This document shows positions 18,231-26,792 of a DNA stretch of 64,000 bases, piece by piece. Below the pieces are notes generated by a model. The model had not been told where the DNA came from and ran no database searches. It saw only the letters and a list, made by a program, of their open reading frames with translations. The stretch is from NCBI GenBank assembly GCA_026415395.1, contig JAOAHD010000010.1:62001-126000 (forward strand), in the 5' to 3' direction. Position numbers and translations under genes: made by a program. Position 1 is the first letter of the stretch; every line of letters begins with the position of its first letter. This DNA is from Candidatus Binatia bacterium. GTDB taxonomy: Bacteria > Desulfobacterota > Binatia > HRBIN30.

Positions 18231-20041
18231 GGTTAGATCGGTCGCCCGCAGCCGGCGCGAGCAAGCACGGAGCGAGACGTGTCAGGGGGCTAACAACGAC
18301 AGGCGCCGGAACTGCTGCCACCCGCCGCTCTTCGTTGCTCCCTCCGGCCGTGGTCGCTCTCGTGGCTGGGATTCTTTATGCGCCAACGCTGGGTTACGAG
18401 CTCGTTTGGGATGATCCGATAAGCGTCCACCGTTGGCTTCCGGCACTCGACTCGGTGACCGCGGTGTTTTTTCCACCCGCGCATATCCCGCAGTTTCCTC
18501 CTGACTATTATCGTCCGCTCCAGCTCCTGTCGTACAAACTCGATCGTGCCATCGGCGGCGGCGGAGCATGGGCGTTCCACCTTTCTTCTGTGCTGTGGCA
18601 CGTTGCTGCCACCACTCTGGTGTACATCGTTGGGCTGAGCCTCTGGCGTGGCGAGCCTTTTGCCGCACGCGCAAGTTTCGTCGCTGCACTGCTGTTCGCG
18701 GTTCACCCTATTCATACCGAGTCGGTAGCTTGGATGGCGGCACGGCCTGATCCGATGGTTGCCACCTTCATGCTGACCGCACTTTGTTTGGTTCTGTCGC
18801 CACGACCCCTGCCTTTTGTTGGCGCGGCTGCAGTTGCAGCTCTTGTGCTGGCTGCCCTGCTGAGCAAAGAAAACGCCGTTGCCGCTATCTGTTTACTACC
18901 ACTCGCCGCGTGGTGGCGTGGGCGAGACAGCCGTCTACCCCAGCAGGGGCATCGCAAGGTGCTTCAAACTTCTACCGCGGTGCTGGCGGCGTCTCTTGCG
19001 TACGCCGTGCTGCGTGTTTTTGGCTTGGCGAATTACCGCCTCCTCACCCCGGAGGTTTCGCTTCCACCGCCAGTTCTGTTCCCTGCCGCACTCGGCTGGT
19101 ACAGTTGGAAGGTCTTGTGCCCGTTTCCACAAAACGCGTTTGTGGCTGAGGTGCCGCAGCACGCGACCTACCCGGCGCTCGCCCTCGTGGGCCTTGCTGC
19201 CACGTTCGCTTTGATGCGGGCCGCCCTGCATTGGCGTCGCGAATACTGGCTGTTTTGCGCTGCCTGGTTTTGGCTCACGCTGCTACCCTCGCTGGCCCTT
19301 TTGCTCAGCAGTTCAAACGCACAGCTCGCCGAGCGATACCTGTACGTTCCCTCGGTTGCGTTCAGTTGGCTGGTGGGCGAGGGCATCGTGCGCTTGGCGC
19401 AAGGTCTCTCAGGGATCACCCGCACGGCATTCGTTGCCCTGGTCGTCGCGGTCTTTGCCAGTTTTGCGGTAACCACCGTTAGTCGCAGCAGGGTTTGGCA
19501 AAACGACGTCGCGCTGTGGCAGGACACCTCGGCCAAAAACCCTAAAGAGGGGTTCCCCCTGCGGAACCTGGCCGCCGCCCTTCTCGAACGGGGGCACCAT
19601 GCTGAGGCAGAAAAGATGTTGTTGCAGGCGCTCGAACGGCGGAATTCTCCTGCGGGCCTTTATGGCATCTTCAGCAATCTCGGGACTGTGGCCTTCCTCC
19701 GTCACGATTACGGGGCCGCGGGGGAGTACTATCGCAAAGCCTACGCGCAGCAGCCAACTGCCGATGCAGCGTACAACCTGGGGGCTGCGATCTTGAAGAG
19801 TGCGGAGGCGTTGCCTGACGCAGCCAGGCGTGGTCAATTGCTCGAGGCCCAAAGCTGGTTTGGACGTGCGCTGGCGCTGAGCCCTTACGATCCGGAAGTG
19901 CACTTTGGCTACGGACAGGTTGCGGCTCTGCTCGGCGACCGCGAGTCGGCCCGACGTCACTTTCAGCGTGCTCTGGAACTTGGGATTCGGGATCCCCAAG
20001 CACAACACGCGAGAGGCTTTCTCGCCGAATCAACGCGCTGA
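18227..20041 (+). CDS. Polytopic GT-C-like membrane protein with C-terminal TPR repeats
   Basis: The 604-residue protein has about ten hydrophobic segments after a basic N-terminus and then a soluble TPR region (about 430-600). An acidic pair follows the first membrane segment (YELVWDDP, D62-D63). The text AVHPIHTESVAWMAARPD resembles eukaryotic TMTC and bacterial TPR-containing glycosyltransferase-like proteins. A lipid-linked sugar transferase acting on the periplasmic side is plausible but not proven. The GTG start overlaps the stop of the M16 gene, so it belongs to the mla operon and ends it at the hairpin at 20051. Confidence 0.75.
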   Translation: MRLDRSPAAGASKHGARRVRGLTTTGAGTAATRRSSLLPPAVVALVAGILYAPTLGYELVWDDPISVHRWLPALDSVTAVFFPPAHIPQFPPDYYRPLQLLSYKLDRAIGGGGAWAFHLSSVLWHVAATTLVYIVGLSLWRGEPFAARASFVAALLFAVHPIHTESVAWMAARPDPMVATFMLTALCLVLSPRPLPFVGAAAVAALVLAALLSKENAVAAICLLPLAAWWRGRDSRLPQQGHRKVLQTSTAVLAASLAYAVLRVFGLANYRLLTPEVSLPPPVLFPAALGWYSWKVLCPFPQNAFVAEVPQHATYPALALVGLAATFALMRAALHWRREYWLFCAAWFWLTLLPSLALLLSSSNAQLAERYLYVPSVAFSWLVGEGIVRLAQGLSGITRTAFVALVVAVFASFAVTTVSRSRVWQNDVALWQDTSAKNPKEGFPLRNLAAALLERGHHAEAEKMLLQALERRNSPAGLYGIFSNLGTVAFLRHDYGAAGEYYRKAYAQQPTADAAYNLGAAILKSAEALPDAARRGQLLEAQSWFGRALALSPYDPEVHFGYGQVAALLGDRESARRHFQRALELGIRDPQAQHARGFLAESTR

Positions 20042-20050
20042 GCAAATGCA

Positions 20051-20084
20051 AAGAGGGCGCTGCGTTTTCGCGCAGCGCCCTCTT
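20051..20084. terminator. Bidirectional hairpin terminator between convergent genes
   Basis: A perfect 14-bp stem (20051-20064 with 20071-20084) encloses a six-base loop TTTTCG. It lies ten bases after the stop of the TPR gene (plus) and before the end of ompA (minus). No long T-run follows on either side, so it may act more as a transcript 3'-end stabiliser than as a textbook intrinsic terminator. Confidence 0.75.
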
Positions 20085-20123
20085 GCTACTGCTTAGCAAC
20101 TTTGAGCCCAGGAAGTGCTCCGA

Positions 20124-21158
20124 CTACTCCACCAAGAGTTCGACTCTGCGGTTTTGTGCGCGTCCCTCGGCCGTCTCGTTGCTGGCCACCGGCTGGGCTT
20201 CACCCATGCCCTTTACCCGAAGGCGGGCCGGGGCAATGCCATGCTTTACCAAGTAGTCCCGCACCGCCTGAGCGCGCCGCTGCGACAGCCTGAGATTGTA
20301 AGCTTCCGATCCCACGCTGTCCGTATGCCCTACAATTAGCACATCGACATCAGGCTCGGCCTTGAGGGTGGCCACCGCCTCATCGAGAATCCGGGCTGCA
20401 TCGGGTCGGATCGTCGCCTTGTCAAAGTCGAAATTTACACCACGCAACACGATCTTCTTTTTTGCGGGCGGCGGGGGCGGTGGCGGAGGAGCCGCCTGCG
20501 CTACGGGCGGGGGCGGCGGAGGAGGAGGCGGCGCTGCCGGTGCCTCAAATCGATACTTCATCGTGATGCCACCCACTGCCCAACGCGCGTCTGCAGGTCC
20601 CTGATCTTCCGGAGCCAATCCGACGAGGAATGTAGGACGAGGCGCTTGGTACGCACGGTTCCACCGGCCGAACACTCCAACGGCGACGTGGTCGCTGAGG
20701 TAGTAGTCCACACCGCCACCAGCCAAGAAGCCAGGTGAGGTTTGGGTCAAACGGCCGCTCAGGCCAGTAAATCCTCCTCCTTGTACGGTGGCATAAACTT
20801 CCACGTTCTCGCCCAGTGGGATTTGGGCCCGTGGACCAATCGTGTAGCCGAGCAAGCTCGTCCACTGGTTTTCCTTGCGAAAGCCGCGGCGCGGGAAGTT
20901 GTCCGGTTCTTGGCCAGCCACACTAAGGTTCCCTTGCAACCCTAGGTAATCGTTCCACATGTAACCCAGGAAGGCGCCCCCGCTAATTCCAGCTTCGGCG
21001 TGCGCACGATAGTTGCTGTTCGTAGGAACCGACGCCCCCAGCTCCAACCCGACAAAGGGGCCGCCCTCAGCCCGTGCGCTCGCGCCAAGACCGAGGATGG
21101 CTGCCACACCCAGACTGACGGGAACCCGTCGAGTCCAACGCCATTGTTTTTTCCTCAT
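20124..21158 (-). CDS. OmpA-family outer-membrane protein with peptidoglycan-binding domain
   Basis: The 344-residue protein has a signal peptide (about 1-30, ending ASARA) and an eight-stranded barrel-like domain (about 31-205, with GGPFVGLELG and alternating aromatic strands). Two polyproline runs of eight to nine Pro follow, then an OmpA C-terminal domain (VNFDFDKATIRPDA, VLIVGHTDSVGSEAYNLRLS, RRVELLVE). It anchors the outer membrane to peptidoglycan. The ATG has GAGGAGG nine bases upstream. The gene ends convergently against the mla operon and has its own candidate promoter. Confidence 0.92.
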   Translation of the reverse strand: MRKKQWRWTRRVPVSLGVAAILGLGASARAEGGPFVGLELGASVPTNSNYRAHAEAGISGGAFLGYMWNDYLGLQGNLSVAGQEPDNFPRRGFRKENQWTSLLGYTIGPRAQIPLGENVEVYATVQGGGFTGLSGRLTQTSPGFLAGGGVDYYLSDHVAVGVFGRWNRAYQAPRPTFLVGLAPEDQGPADARWAVGGITMKYRFEAPAAPPPPPPPPPVAQAAPPPPPPPPAKKKIVLRGVNFDFDKATIRPDAARILDEAVATLKAEPDVDVLIVGHTDSVGSEAYNLRLSQRRAQAVRDYLVKHGIAPARLRVKGMGEAQPVASNETAEGRAQNRRVELLVE

Positions 21159-21251
21159 CGTAGTAATCCTCCTCTTTTACGATACGCTTGGGGCCCACGA
21201 CCCCGAGCGTCGCGGTTCCACCTTGTTCATGCCAGCACAGACAATGACGCG

Positions 21252-21279
21252 TTGATAGTGCCGCCTCTCGGCAAGTCAA
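21252..21279 (-). promoter_or_regulatory. Candidate promoter for the ompA-family gene with a dyad in the spacer
   Basis: Minus strand: TTGACT (21279-21274), 16-base spacer, TATCAA (21257-21252). The predicted start near 21244 leaves a leader of about 85 bases. The spacer holds an inverted repeat TGCCG-AGAGG-CGGCA, a good position for a repressor, although it may be chance in GC-rich DNA. Confidence 0.4.
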
Positions 21280-21344
21280 GTGGCAAATTTTTATCGCAAG
21301 CTGCCCGATTTCCTCACCTAGGCCCCCGGAAAGTCATTTTCAGC

Positions 21345-21785
21345 TCAGCCATTGAGTCGGCGGACCAGTTCAATTCGGGTTCCGTCCGGATCCAGGACGA
21401 ACAACGCCACCAACCCAATACCATCGAGCTCGACACGCGTCTCCGGAAGGGGCTGCCCGCCGAGCGCCAGCAGCCGCTGTTCCAGCTCTGTGATGTCGTC
21501 CGCTTGGAACGACAAGTGCGTCAACCCACAGGCATTCATCTGGTGCGGTGTTGTGCCCACGATTGCCCCCGGGTGCCGGTAATAGAGCAGCTCCAAACGA
21601 AAGCCATCCCGCTCCAAGTAAACCGCTTGCAGCTCGACATTCGGAATTTGGAGCAACGTTGCGGCAGGCTCGTCGCGCACTTCTAGGGTGGATACTTCGC
21701 GGAATCCTAAGCCCTCACAGTAAAAGCGCCGAGCACGCTCGAGATCGGCAACACAGAGACCGATATGCGATAACTGCCAGGCCAT
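21345..21785 (-). CDS. VOC-superfamily (glyoxalase/bleomycin-resistance-like) protein
   Basis: The 146-residue protein has two beta-alpha-beta-beta-beta halves typical of the vicinal oxygen chelate fold: HIGLCVADLERARRFY first and GLTHLSFQADDITELEQRL second, ending VLDPDGTRIELV. Candidate metal ligands are H7, E76, H98 and E140, spaced as in glyoxalase I-type enzymes. Lactoylglutathione lyase or methylmalonyl-CoA epimerase activity is possible; the substrate cannot be told. The ATG at 21785 is chosen because AAGGGAG lies just upstream. It is divergent from the glutaredoxin-like gene. Confidence 0.8.
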   Translation of the reverse strand: MAWQLSHIGLCVADLERARRFYCEGLGFREVSTLEVRDEPAATLLQIPNVELQAVYLERDGFRLELLYYRHPGAIVGTTPHQMNACGLTHLSFQADDITELEQRLLALGGQPLPETRVELDGIGLVALFVLDPDGTRIELVRRLNG

Positions 21786-21888
21786 CTTCGCTCCCTTCTC
21801 TCGGGCATCCACTGCCCGAAAAACGCCGCCGCAACAAGCTCACTGTGCGTTCCGAGCTGCCTTGCAGTCGAGCTCAAGTCCGTTGTAA

Positions 21889-22647
21889 ATGAAGAAAAAC
21901 TCGAGGGGCATAGCGGTGAGTTGGGTGAATGATGCAACGTCCTTTCTCGCATCGGCGCTGCGTTACCCACGTGGGCTGACTGCGGTGGTAACCCGTTCTC
22001 AGAGGTCGCGACGTGTGCAACCTCTCCAGTTGTTTGACTTCGAGGCGTGCCCCTATTGCCGCAAGGTGCGAGAGATCCTGTGCGCGTTAGATCTGGATTA
22101 CGTGTGTAAGCCGGTGGCACAGGGGAGTCCTCGTCGGGCACTACTCAAGCGGATCGGCGGCAAGGTCCAGGTTCCGTATCTCATCGACCCCAACCGGCAA
22201 ACCGCGATGTACGAGTCCGAGGATATTGTGGCCTATCTCCTCAAGGAGTACGGGGCGGACCGGCTCCGTCAGCACGGGCCTCCAATACCGCGGCTGGTCA
22301 ACGACGGATTGTCCATGCTGGCGAGTGTTGCGCGCTTCGGAGGCGGGAGCCGTTGTCGCGTGCCCAATAGTCGCCGGCGGCTCAAGCCTCTCGAACTTTT
22401 CAACATGGAGGGCTCACCGTATTGCCGGAAGGTACGGGAAACCCTATCGGAGCTCGATCTCGAGTACCTGGTACGCAATGTCCCGAAAGGGAGCCCGCAG
22501 CGGCAGGAGCTCGAGCGAATTGGCGGCAAGGTCCAAGTGCCGTTTCTCATCGACCCGAACACAAGCACAGCCATGTACGAGTCCGATGAGATCGTCGCGT
22601 ACCTCGAAGAGCGATACGGGGCCGTTCCGATCGAGACCGAGAAGTGA
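21889..22647 (+). CDS. Tandem glutaredoxin/GST N-terminal-domain protein
   Basis: The 252-residue protein holds two copies of one thioredoxin-fold module: about 45-125 with CPYC (54-57) and about 167-245 with SPYC (176-179). Both copies repeat the block IGGKVQVP(Y/F)LIDPN, then AMYES and IVAYL, matching the cis-Pro loop and glutathione-binding Ser of GST_N domains. The helical GST C-terminal domain is missing from both. The first module keeps a dithiol CxxC, the second only the C-terminal Cys, so the halves may divide redox and binding roles. The 40 residues before module one look unconserved and the ATG has no good ribosome binding site, so a later start is possible. Confidence 0.8.
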   Translation: MKKNSRGIAVSWVNDATSFLASALRYPRGLTAVVTRSQRSRRVQPLQLFDFEACPYCRKVREILCALDLDYVCKPVAQGSPRRALLKRIGGKVQVPYLIDPNRQTAMYESEDIVAYLLKEYGADRLRQHGPPIPRLVNDGLSMLASVARFGGGSRCRVPNSRRRLKPLELFNMEGSPYCRKVRETLSELDLEYLVRNVPKGSPQRQELERIGGKVQVPFLIDPNTSTAMYESDEIVAYLEERYGAVPIETEK

Positions 22648-22656
22648 GAGACAACG

Positions 22657-23064
22657 ATGCGGCACTGGCTTCTTAAAACGGAACCGAGCTCCTATTCGTT
22701 TGCAGACCTGCAACGTGAGAGCTCTACGGTGTGGGATGGGGTGACAAATCCACAGGCTCTCGCCTTTCTCCGGCAAATTCAGGTTGGCGACGAGCTCTTT
22801 ATTTATCACACTGGAAGCGAAAAGGCGGTGGTCGGAATCGCCCGGTGCACACGACCGGCGTACCCTGACCCTAAAAGCAGCGACGGTCGACGCGTGGTCA
22901 TCGATATCGTTCCCGTGCGCGCTCTGCCGCGGGCTGTTTCCCTATCGGAAATCAAACAGCAGAAGGACTGGTCGCGCTGGGAACTCGTGCGATTACCACG
23001 GCTATCCGTCATGCCCGTGCCCGACGAAATTTGGCACGGAATTCTCTCCCTCAGCGGCTCTTAG
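22657..23064 (+). CDS. EVE-domain protein
   Basis: The 135-residue protein is an EVE domain throughout (WLLKTEPSSYSFADL, VWDGVTNPQALAFLRQI, GDELFIYHTG, AVVGIARC). EVE domains are PUA-related readers of modified bases; bacterial stand-alone members may recognise modified nucleic acid, but the target here is unknown. It starts ten bases after the tandem glutaredoxin gene and probably shares its transcript. Length is normal for the family. Confidence 0.92.
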   Translation: MRHWLLKTEPSSYSFADLQRESSTVWDGVTNPQALAFLRQIQVGDELFIYHTGSEKAVVGIARCTRPAYPDPKSSDGRRVVIDIVPVRALPRAVSLSEIKQQKDWSRWELVRLPRLSVMPVPDEIWHGILSLSGS

Positions 23065-23213
23065 AAGGCACCAACACCCGCCACGGAGCAGGGGCACCAA
23101 GACCGTCTAGCCAACGCGTGAGAGGACGGCGGGGAAGGTATCGCCGGGCAAGAAAAACCCCTTGCCTTTCTTCCCAAGATGCCGCAAGAACTTTCCTAGG
23201 TTGGCTCGGCGTT

Positions 23214-23552
23214 ATGGCGGCACGGTGTGGCGTGAGACCGATATCGGTTAAGTGGAGTTCGCGGCGTGCGACCTCACTCGGCCTCGCCGTTTTCGTCATT
23301 GGAGGTCTATTTTGTCCGTGCGTTGCGCAGGTCGCCAAAACGAATCAAGACATGCGCGAAGTCGGGGAAGATCCTCGCGGACTACCTGTGGAAGTCTTCG
23401 TGCAAAAGCCGTTGGGGTTGCTCGCGCGGGAGATGCTGTTGGAGAGTCATCTAGACAAAAACGCCAACGTGCCGCGACCTCAACGGAAAGGGGTGCAGGT
23501 AGAGTTATTCACACCCGGCGACTTCGGGGTACTCGTGCGTTACCGCTGGTAG
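23214..23552 (+). CDS. Hypothetical exported protein
   Basis: No family was recognised. The 112-residue product has a hydrophobic stretch (SLGLAVFVIGGLF) ending near CVAQ, consistent with a signal peptide or an anchor. The remainder is a small polar domain (GEDPRGLPVEVFVQKPLGLL, then GVQVELFTPGDFGVLVRYRW) that reads like real protein. It follows the EVE gene on the same strand and converges with the alcohol dehydrogenase gene. The ATG lacks a clear ribosome binding site. Confidence 0.55.
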   Translation: MAARCGVRPISVKWSSRRATSLGLAVFVIGGLFCPCVAQVAKTNQDMREVGEDPRGLPVEVFVQKPLGLLAREMLLESHLDKNANVPRPQRKGVQVELFTPGDFGVLVRYRW

Positions 23553-23578
23553 CCGACACCGCCGGTCATACCCGCGCT

Positions 23579-24622
23579 CTATGGCCCAGGCCGCAGGCAT
23601 ACTTTGAGGCAACCGCCCTCGCGCCGGTCGAACGTACGGTACGCCGCGACGGCATCGCTCAACGAGAAGTGATGCGTGATCATCTTCCGTGGCTGGAGCC
23701 GCCCGTGGCGAACCAACGCAAAGAGCCGTGGTAAGTACTGGGGAACGCTCACTAAGCCAGCGCGAAACGTCACATCCTTCAAAAAAGAGGCACCCAGAGG
23801 AAACGGAACATCGTCCCGCACAAGCACACCAACCATGACGACCCGCCCGCCAGTGCGGACCAGTTCTACAGCCAAGCGCAGGGTCTGCTCGCTGCCCACG
23901 GCCTCGATGACCGCATCTGCACCACGGCCTCCGGTGAGCTCACGGACTGCGGCGGCCGCTCCGCTACCCGGTGGCAAGGCCCTGGCGCCGTACTGCCCAG
24001 CCCATTCGCGCCGCTCCGCCACCGGGTCGATGGCGACGATGAGTCCTGCACCGAAGAGCTGAGCACACTGAATGGCACAGAGCCCCACCGGGCCGCAGCC
24101 TATAACTACGACGGTATCGCCCGGGACGATCGCGGCACTTTCTGCGGCATACAGACCGGTGGGGAAGATGTCCGTCAGGAGCAACGCATCCAGGTCGTCG
24201 ATCTCTTCAGGCAAGGGCCACAGGTTGTAATCGGCATACGGTACGGCCACACGCTCTGCTTGCACCCCGGCAAGAAAGGGTGAAACTCCAAGCACCTTCA
24301 CTGGCAACGTCTCGCAGCCCACAGCGTATCCCGTGCGGCAAGAGGGGCACAGCCCGCAACCGACCACGGCCGCGATCAACACACGGTCCCCTGGTTTCAC
24401 GCGCTCCACTTGTGTCCCAGTTGCGCGCACCACTCCGATGGCTTCGTGCCCCAGCACGGTGCCAGGCACGACCGGCACAGCGCCATGATACAAATGCAGA
24501 TCAGAACCGCAGATGCTGGACGCGACAACGTCGACAATCGCAGCGCGACGATCCGCAAGCCCCGGTTCAGGCAGATCCTCCACCTGCACCTGCTCAACCC
24601 CTCGCCAAACTACCGCCTGCAT
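23579..24622 (-). CDS. Zinc-dependent alcohol dehydrogenase family protein (MDR)
   Basis: The 347-residue medium-chain dehydrogenase contains the catalytic zinc region (SSICGSDLHLYHG, GHEAIGVV), a structural-zinc Cys cluster (GCGLCPSCRTGYAVGC) and a Rossmann nucleotide site (VIGCGPVGLCAIQCAQLFG, then VAIDPV). It would oxidise an alcohol or reduce an aldehyde with NAD(P). ATG 24622 is preferred over the one at 24628 because AAGGAG touches the latter but stands six bases before the former. The upstream DUF456 gene ends 12 bases away and may share its transcript. Confidence 0.9.
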   Translation of the reverse strand: MQAVVWRGVEQVQVEDLPEPGLADRRAAIVDVVASSICGSDLHLYHGAVPVVPGTVLGHEAIGVVRATGTQVERVKPGDRVLIAAVVGCGLCPSCRTGYAVGCETLPVKVLGVSPFLAGVQAERVAVPYADYNLWPLPEEIDDLDALLLTDIFPTGLYAAESAAIVPGDTVVVIGCGPVGLCAIQCAQLFGAGLIVAIDPVAERREWAGQYGARALPPGSGAAAAVRELTGGRGADAVIEAVGSEQTLRLAVELVRTGGRVVMVGVLVRDDVPFPLGASFLKDVTFRAGLVSVPQYLPRLFALVRHGRLQPRKMITHHFSLSDAVAAYRTFDRREGGCLKVCLRPGP

Positions 24623-24633
24623 GACCATCTCCT

Positions 24634-25140
24634 TCACCAAATCACGGCGGCGACAAACACGGCCACCATGAGCAACGTTACCGCCAGTTTCGCTAAAAAA
24701 CCGCGCCATCGGCCGCGCATCGCCGCCTCCCCAACTCGCAACACCTCGCGCCAATCCGCACCCTCTAAAGAGGCCGCAGCCGCTGCCCCGAGAAAACTTC
24801 CAATCAAACTCCCAAGCAAAGCCCCCAAACCAAAGAAGAACGGCGCACCGATCAACGCGCCGATCAGGCCACCGACGACGGCTCCAGCGGTCACGCGCCA
24901 AGAACGCCGGGCCTTTGCCGCCGCGGCAGCACCGAGCCAAAACTCCAGCCATTCGCCAAGCAACGCGAGTACGAACAGGGCGAGGACAGTAGCCCAGCCA
25001 ACAGCCACCATTCCCGTCCACAGCGCAAACGCAACGGCGATACAGAAGACGAGCCACGGCCCGGGCAGCCCAAGGACCACCAACAGTACCCCCACAGCAC
25101 CACCGAGCAGCGCGAGCAGCACCCCAATCCACGATTCCAT
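24634..25140 (-). CDS. DUF456-family membrane protein
   Basis: The 168-residue protein consists of hydrophobic helices rich in Gly and Ala (LLALLGGAVGVLLVVLGLPG, VGGLIGALIGAPFFFGLGAL). It matches the DUF456 pattern, including LGLPGPWL near the start and the glycine-zipper-like middle. The function of DUF456 is unknown. It precedes the alcohol dehydrogenase gene on the same strand by 12 bases. Confidence 0.85.
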   Translation of the reverse strand: MESWIGVLLALLGGAVGVLLVVLGLPGPWLVFCIAVAFALWTGMVAVGWATVLALFVLALLGEWLEFWLGAAAAAKARRSWRVTAGAVVGGLIGALIGAPFFFGLGALLGSLIGSFLGAAAAASLEGADWREVLRVGEAAMRGRWRGFLAKLAVTLLMVAVFVAAVIW

Positions 25141-25874
25141 TTCGATACTCGGGCTTGGCGGAATCTACCCACGTTGGTCAAGCCCGCTGCGCACCGACCC
25201 CCACCTCTCCAGGACAACCGTTGAAGAACTGCTCCGAGGCACTGGCGAGCACTCCAACGTCTACGTGGTGCCTTTCAGCTCAGATGTTCGCTGCGCCCGA
25301 GGCTTCGTCGGCTCGCGCGGTACCGGTTCTCGACGAGCGCTAACTCTGGCCCGAGCTGTTTCTCCGAACTTGCGGAAATGATCTCCGAAGACGTCGGAGG
25401 AAATCACCTCTCTTCCTTCTCGCCGTACCGCTCTTTCCCTCTACACCCGCACGCCCCCTGGTTTCCCGAGCCGTGGCTCTGCGATGGGATGGTCTGGCTG
25501 ACCAATCTGTACCATGCGAAGGAAACCGAGGGCGAAAGTGCACCCGACTCCATTCGCCCCAGTGAGCACGGCCCCTTTGGAGTCCCCCGCGCTCCCCAGC
25601 TGCCACCGCCGAGATCCAGCGGCGTGCGCTAGCTTCTCATGTCTCCTCGTTTCGTGCCCCTCACGGCGCCGCGGGAGCAAACCGAGTGCATACGATTTCT
25701 GAATGTACGAATGAGCCGGGCCAATCTTTCGCATCGGCCAGAAACGACAACCACACGGGCTGCAGTCCCGCCCGACCGGTCGGTCGCCACCCAGGCGGCA
25801 CAGCGTTTGTTAGGTGGTTTCGGCGTGCGAGCAGTTCGCCCGCTCGAAAATCACAAGGCAAGGAGGGAAAGGAC
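25141..25874. other. Long intergenic region between divergent genes
   Basis: About 730 bases without a convincing gene. It contains a hairpin at 25379-25406 (CTCCGA/TCGGAG with a five-base loop, extended by TGAT/ATCA), two copies of TCTCCGAA (25361 and 25382) and a 12-base palindrome near 25772. The end carries a strong AGGAGG-type ribosome binding site for the diiron gene. Short open frames here lack protein-like composition. Confidence 0.5.
25772..25783. repeat. Perfect 12-base palindrome CCGACCGGTCGG
   Basis: This palindrome lies about 90 bases upstream of the first diiron gene, a usual place for an operator. It is short and GC-rich, so chance occurrence cannot be excluded. Confidence 0.35.
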
Positions 25875-26759
25875 ATGGCGGACTTTTTAGCGGCCTACTC
25901 GATTCAAAATTGGCTCGAGTCGTGTCCCCAAGGGTACCTCATGGGGACCGTGTATGGCCATCGGCCAGGCGAGGAGGAGCCGGCAGCGCTCATGGAAAAC
26001 GACATCCTGCGTGAGGAGGCGATTCGCACGACCGTGCAGTTGGTGGTGGGCGAGCGTTGCGCGCTGGCGGCCTCTTCCGGGCTGATCAACGCAGCGCCGG
26101 ACGAAGCGAGTAAGCGTTTCCTTGCCACGCAAACACTGGACGAGGCTCGTCACGTCGAAATCTTCACCCAGCGGCTCCTCGATCTCGGGGTTCCCAAGCA
26201 GGACATCGAGAGCACGATTCAGCATTTTGCCAATCCAAATTTGGTGAAGTTCGCCGAGGTGCTGTTGGAAAAAGTCGATAAAAAGGATTTTGTGGCAGGC
26301 GTCGTCGGGCAAAACATCGTACTCGAGGGCATGGCGTTCAGCGTGTTCGAGATGATGTATGCCATTTCCGAGCCCACGAACCCGAAATTTGCCCACACGC
26401 TTTCTGGCACAATCGCCGACGAGCGGCGGCACGTGGGCTTCGGCGAAAACCGCATTGGTTCTCTGATCAAGCAACACCCCGAGCGGAAACCCGACATTGA
26501 AAAGCTACAAAAAGAAATGTCCTACTGGATGCTCGCCACCTTTGCCGATGCCTTCCGCAACAATCCCGCACGTGCGGAATTCAAGCGGATCGAAGTGGAG
26601 CTCGGCCGGGCCGGCGTTCATGCCCAGTGGCAAGGGGCCGACTTGCTCACCATGGAACCCGAGGAAATGGAGCAGCTCCTGGCAGACACGGTTTTGAAAG
26701 AGTTCAAAATCCGCCTCGGGCGCATTGGCATCGAATACCAAACCCCTGCTCGCCCGTAA
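25875..26759 (+). CDS. Ferritin-like diiron protein A
   Basis: The 294-residue helical protein carries a full set of diiron carboxylate-bridge ligands: E60, E90-x2-H93 (DEARH), E151 (VLEGMAF) and E183-x2-H186 (DERRH). Spacings of 30, 58 and 32 residues fit ferritin-like oxidases such as R2-like oxidases or aldehyde-deformylating oxygenase better than ribonucleotide reductase R2. The exact reaction is unknown; an O2-dependent oxidation of a hydrophobic substrate is plausible. ATG 25875 follows AGGAGGGAAAGGAC. It is the first of three genes, with a paralogue 33 bases downstream. Confidence 0.8.
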   Translation: MADFLAAYSIQNWLESCPQGYLMGTVYGHRPGEEEPAALMENDILREEAIRTTVQLVVGERCALAASSGLINAAPDEASKRFLATQTLDEARHVEIFTQRLLDLGVPKQDIESTIQHFANPNLVKFAEVLLEKVDKKDFVAGVVGQNIVLEGMAFSVFEMMYAISEPTNPKFAHTLSGTIADERRHVGFGENRIGSLIKQHPERKPDIEKLQKEMSYWMLATFADAFRNNPARAEFKRIEVELGRAGVHAQWQGADLLTMEPEEMEQLLADTVLKEFKIRLGRIGIEYQTPARP

Positions 26760-26792
26760 TTCTTCCATTCGTGGATCACCGAGGGCCGACGC

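Noticed and set aside
20459-20545. GC-rich tandem-like DNA repeat in the ompA-family gene
   Set aside because: It is explained by the two polyproline linkers encoded on the minus strand.
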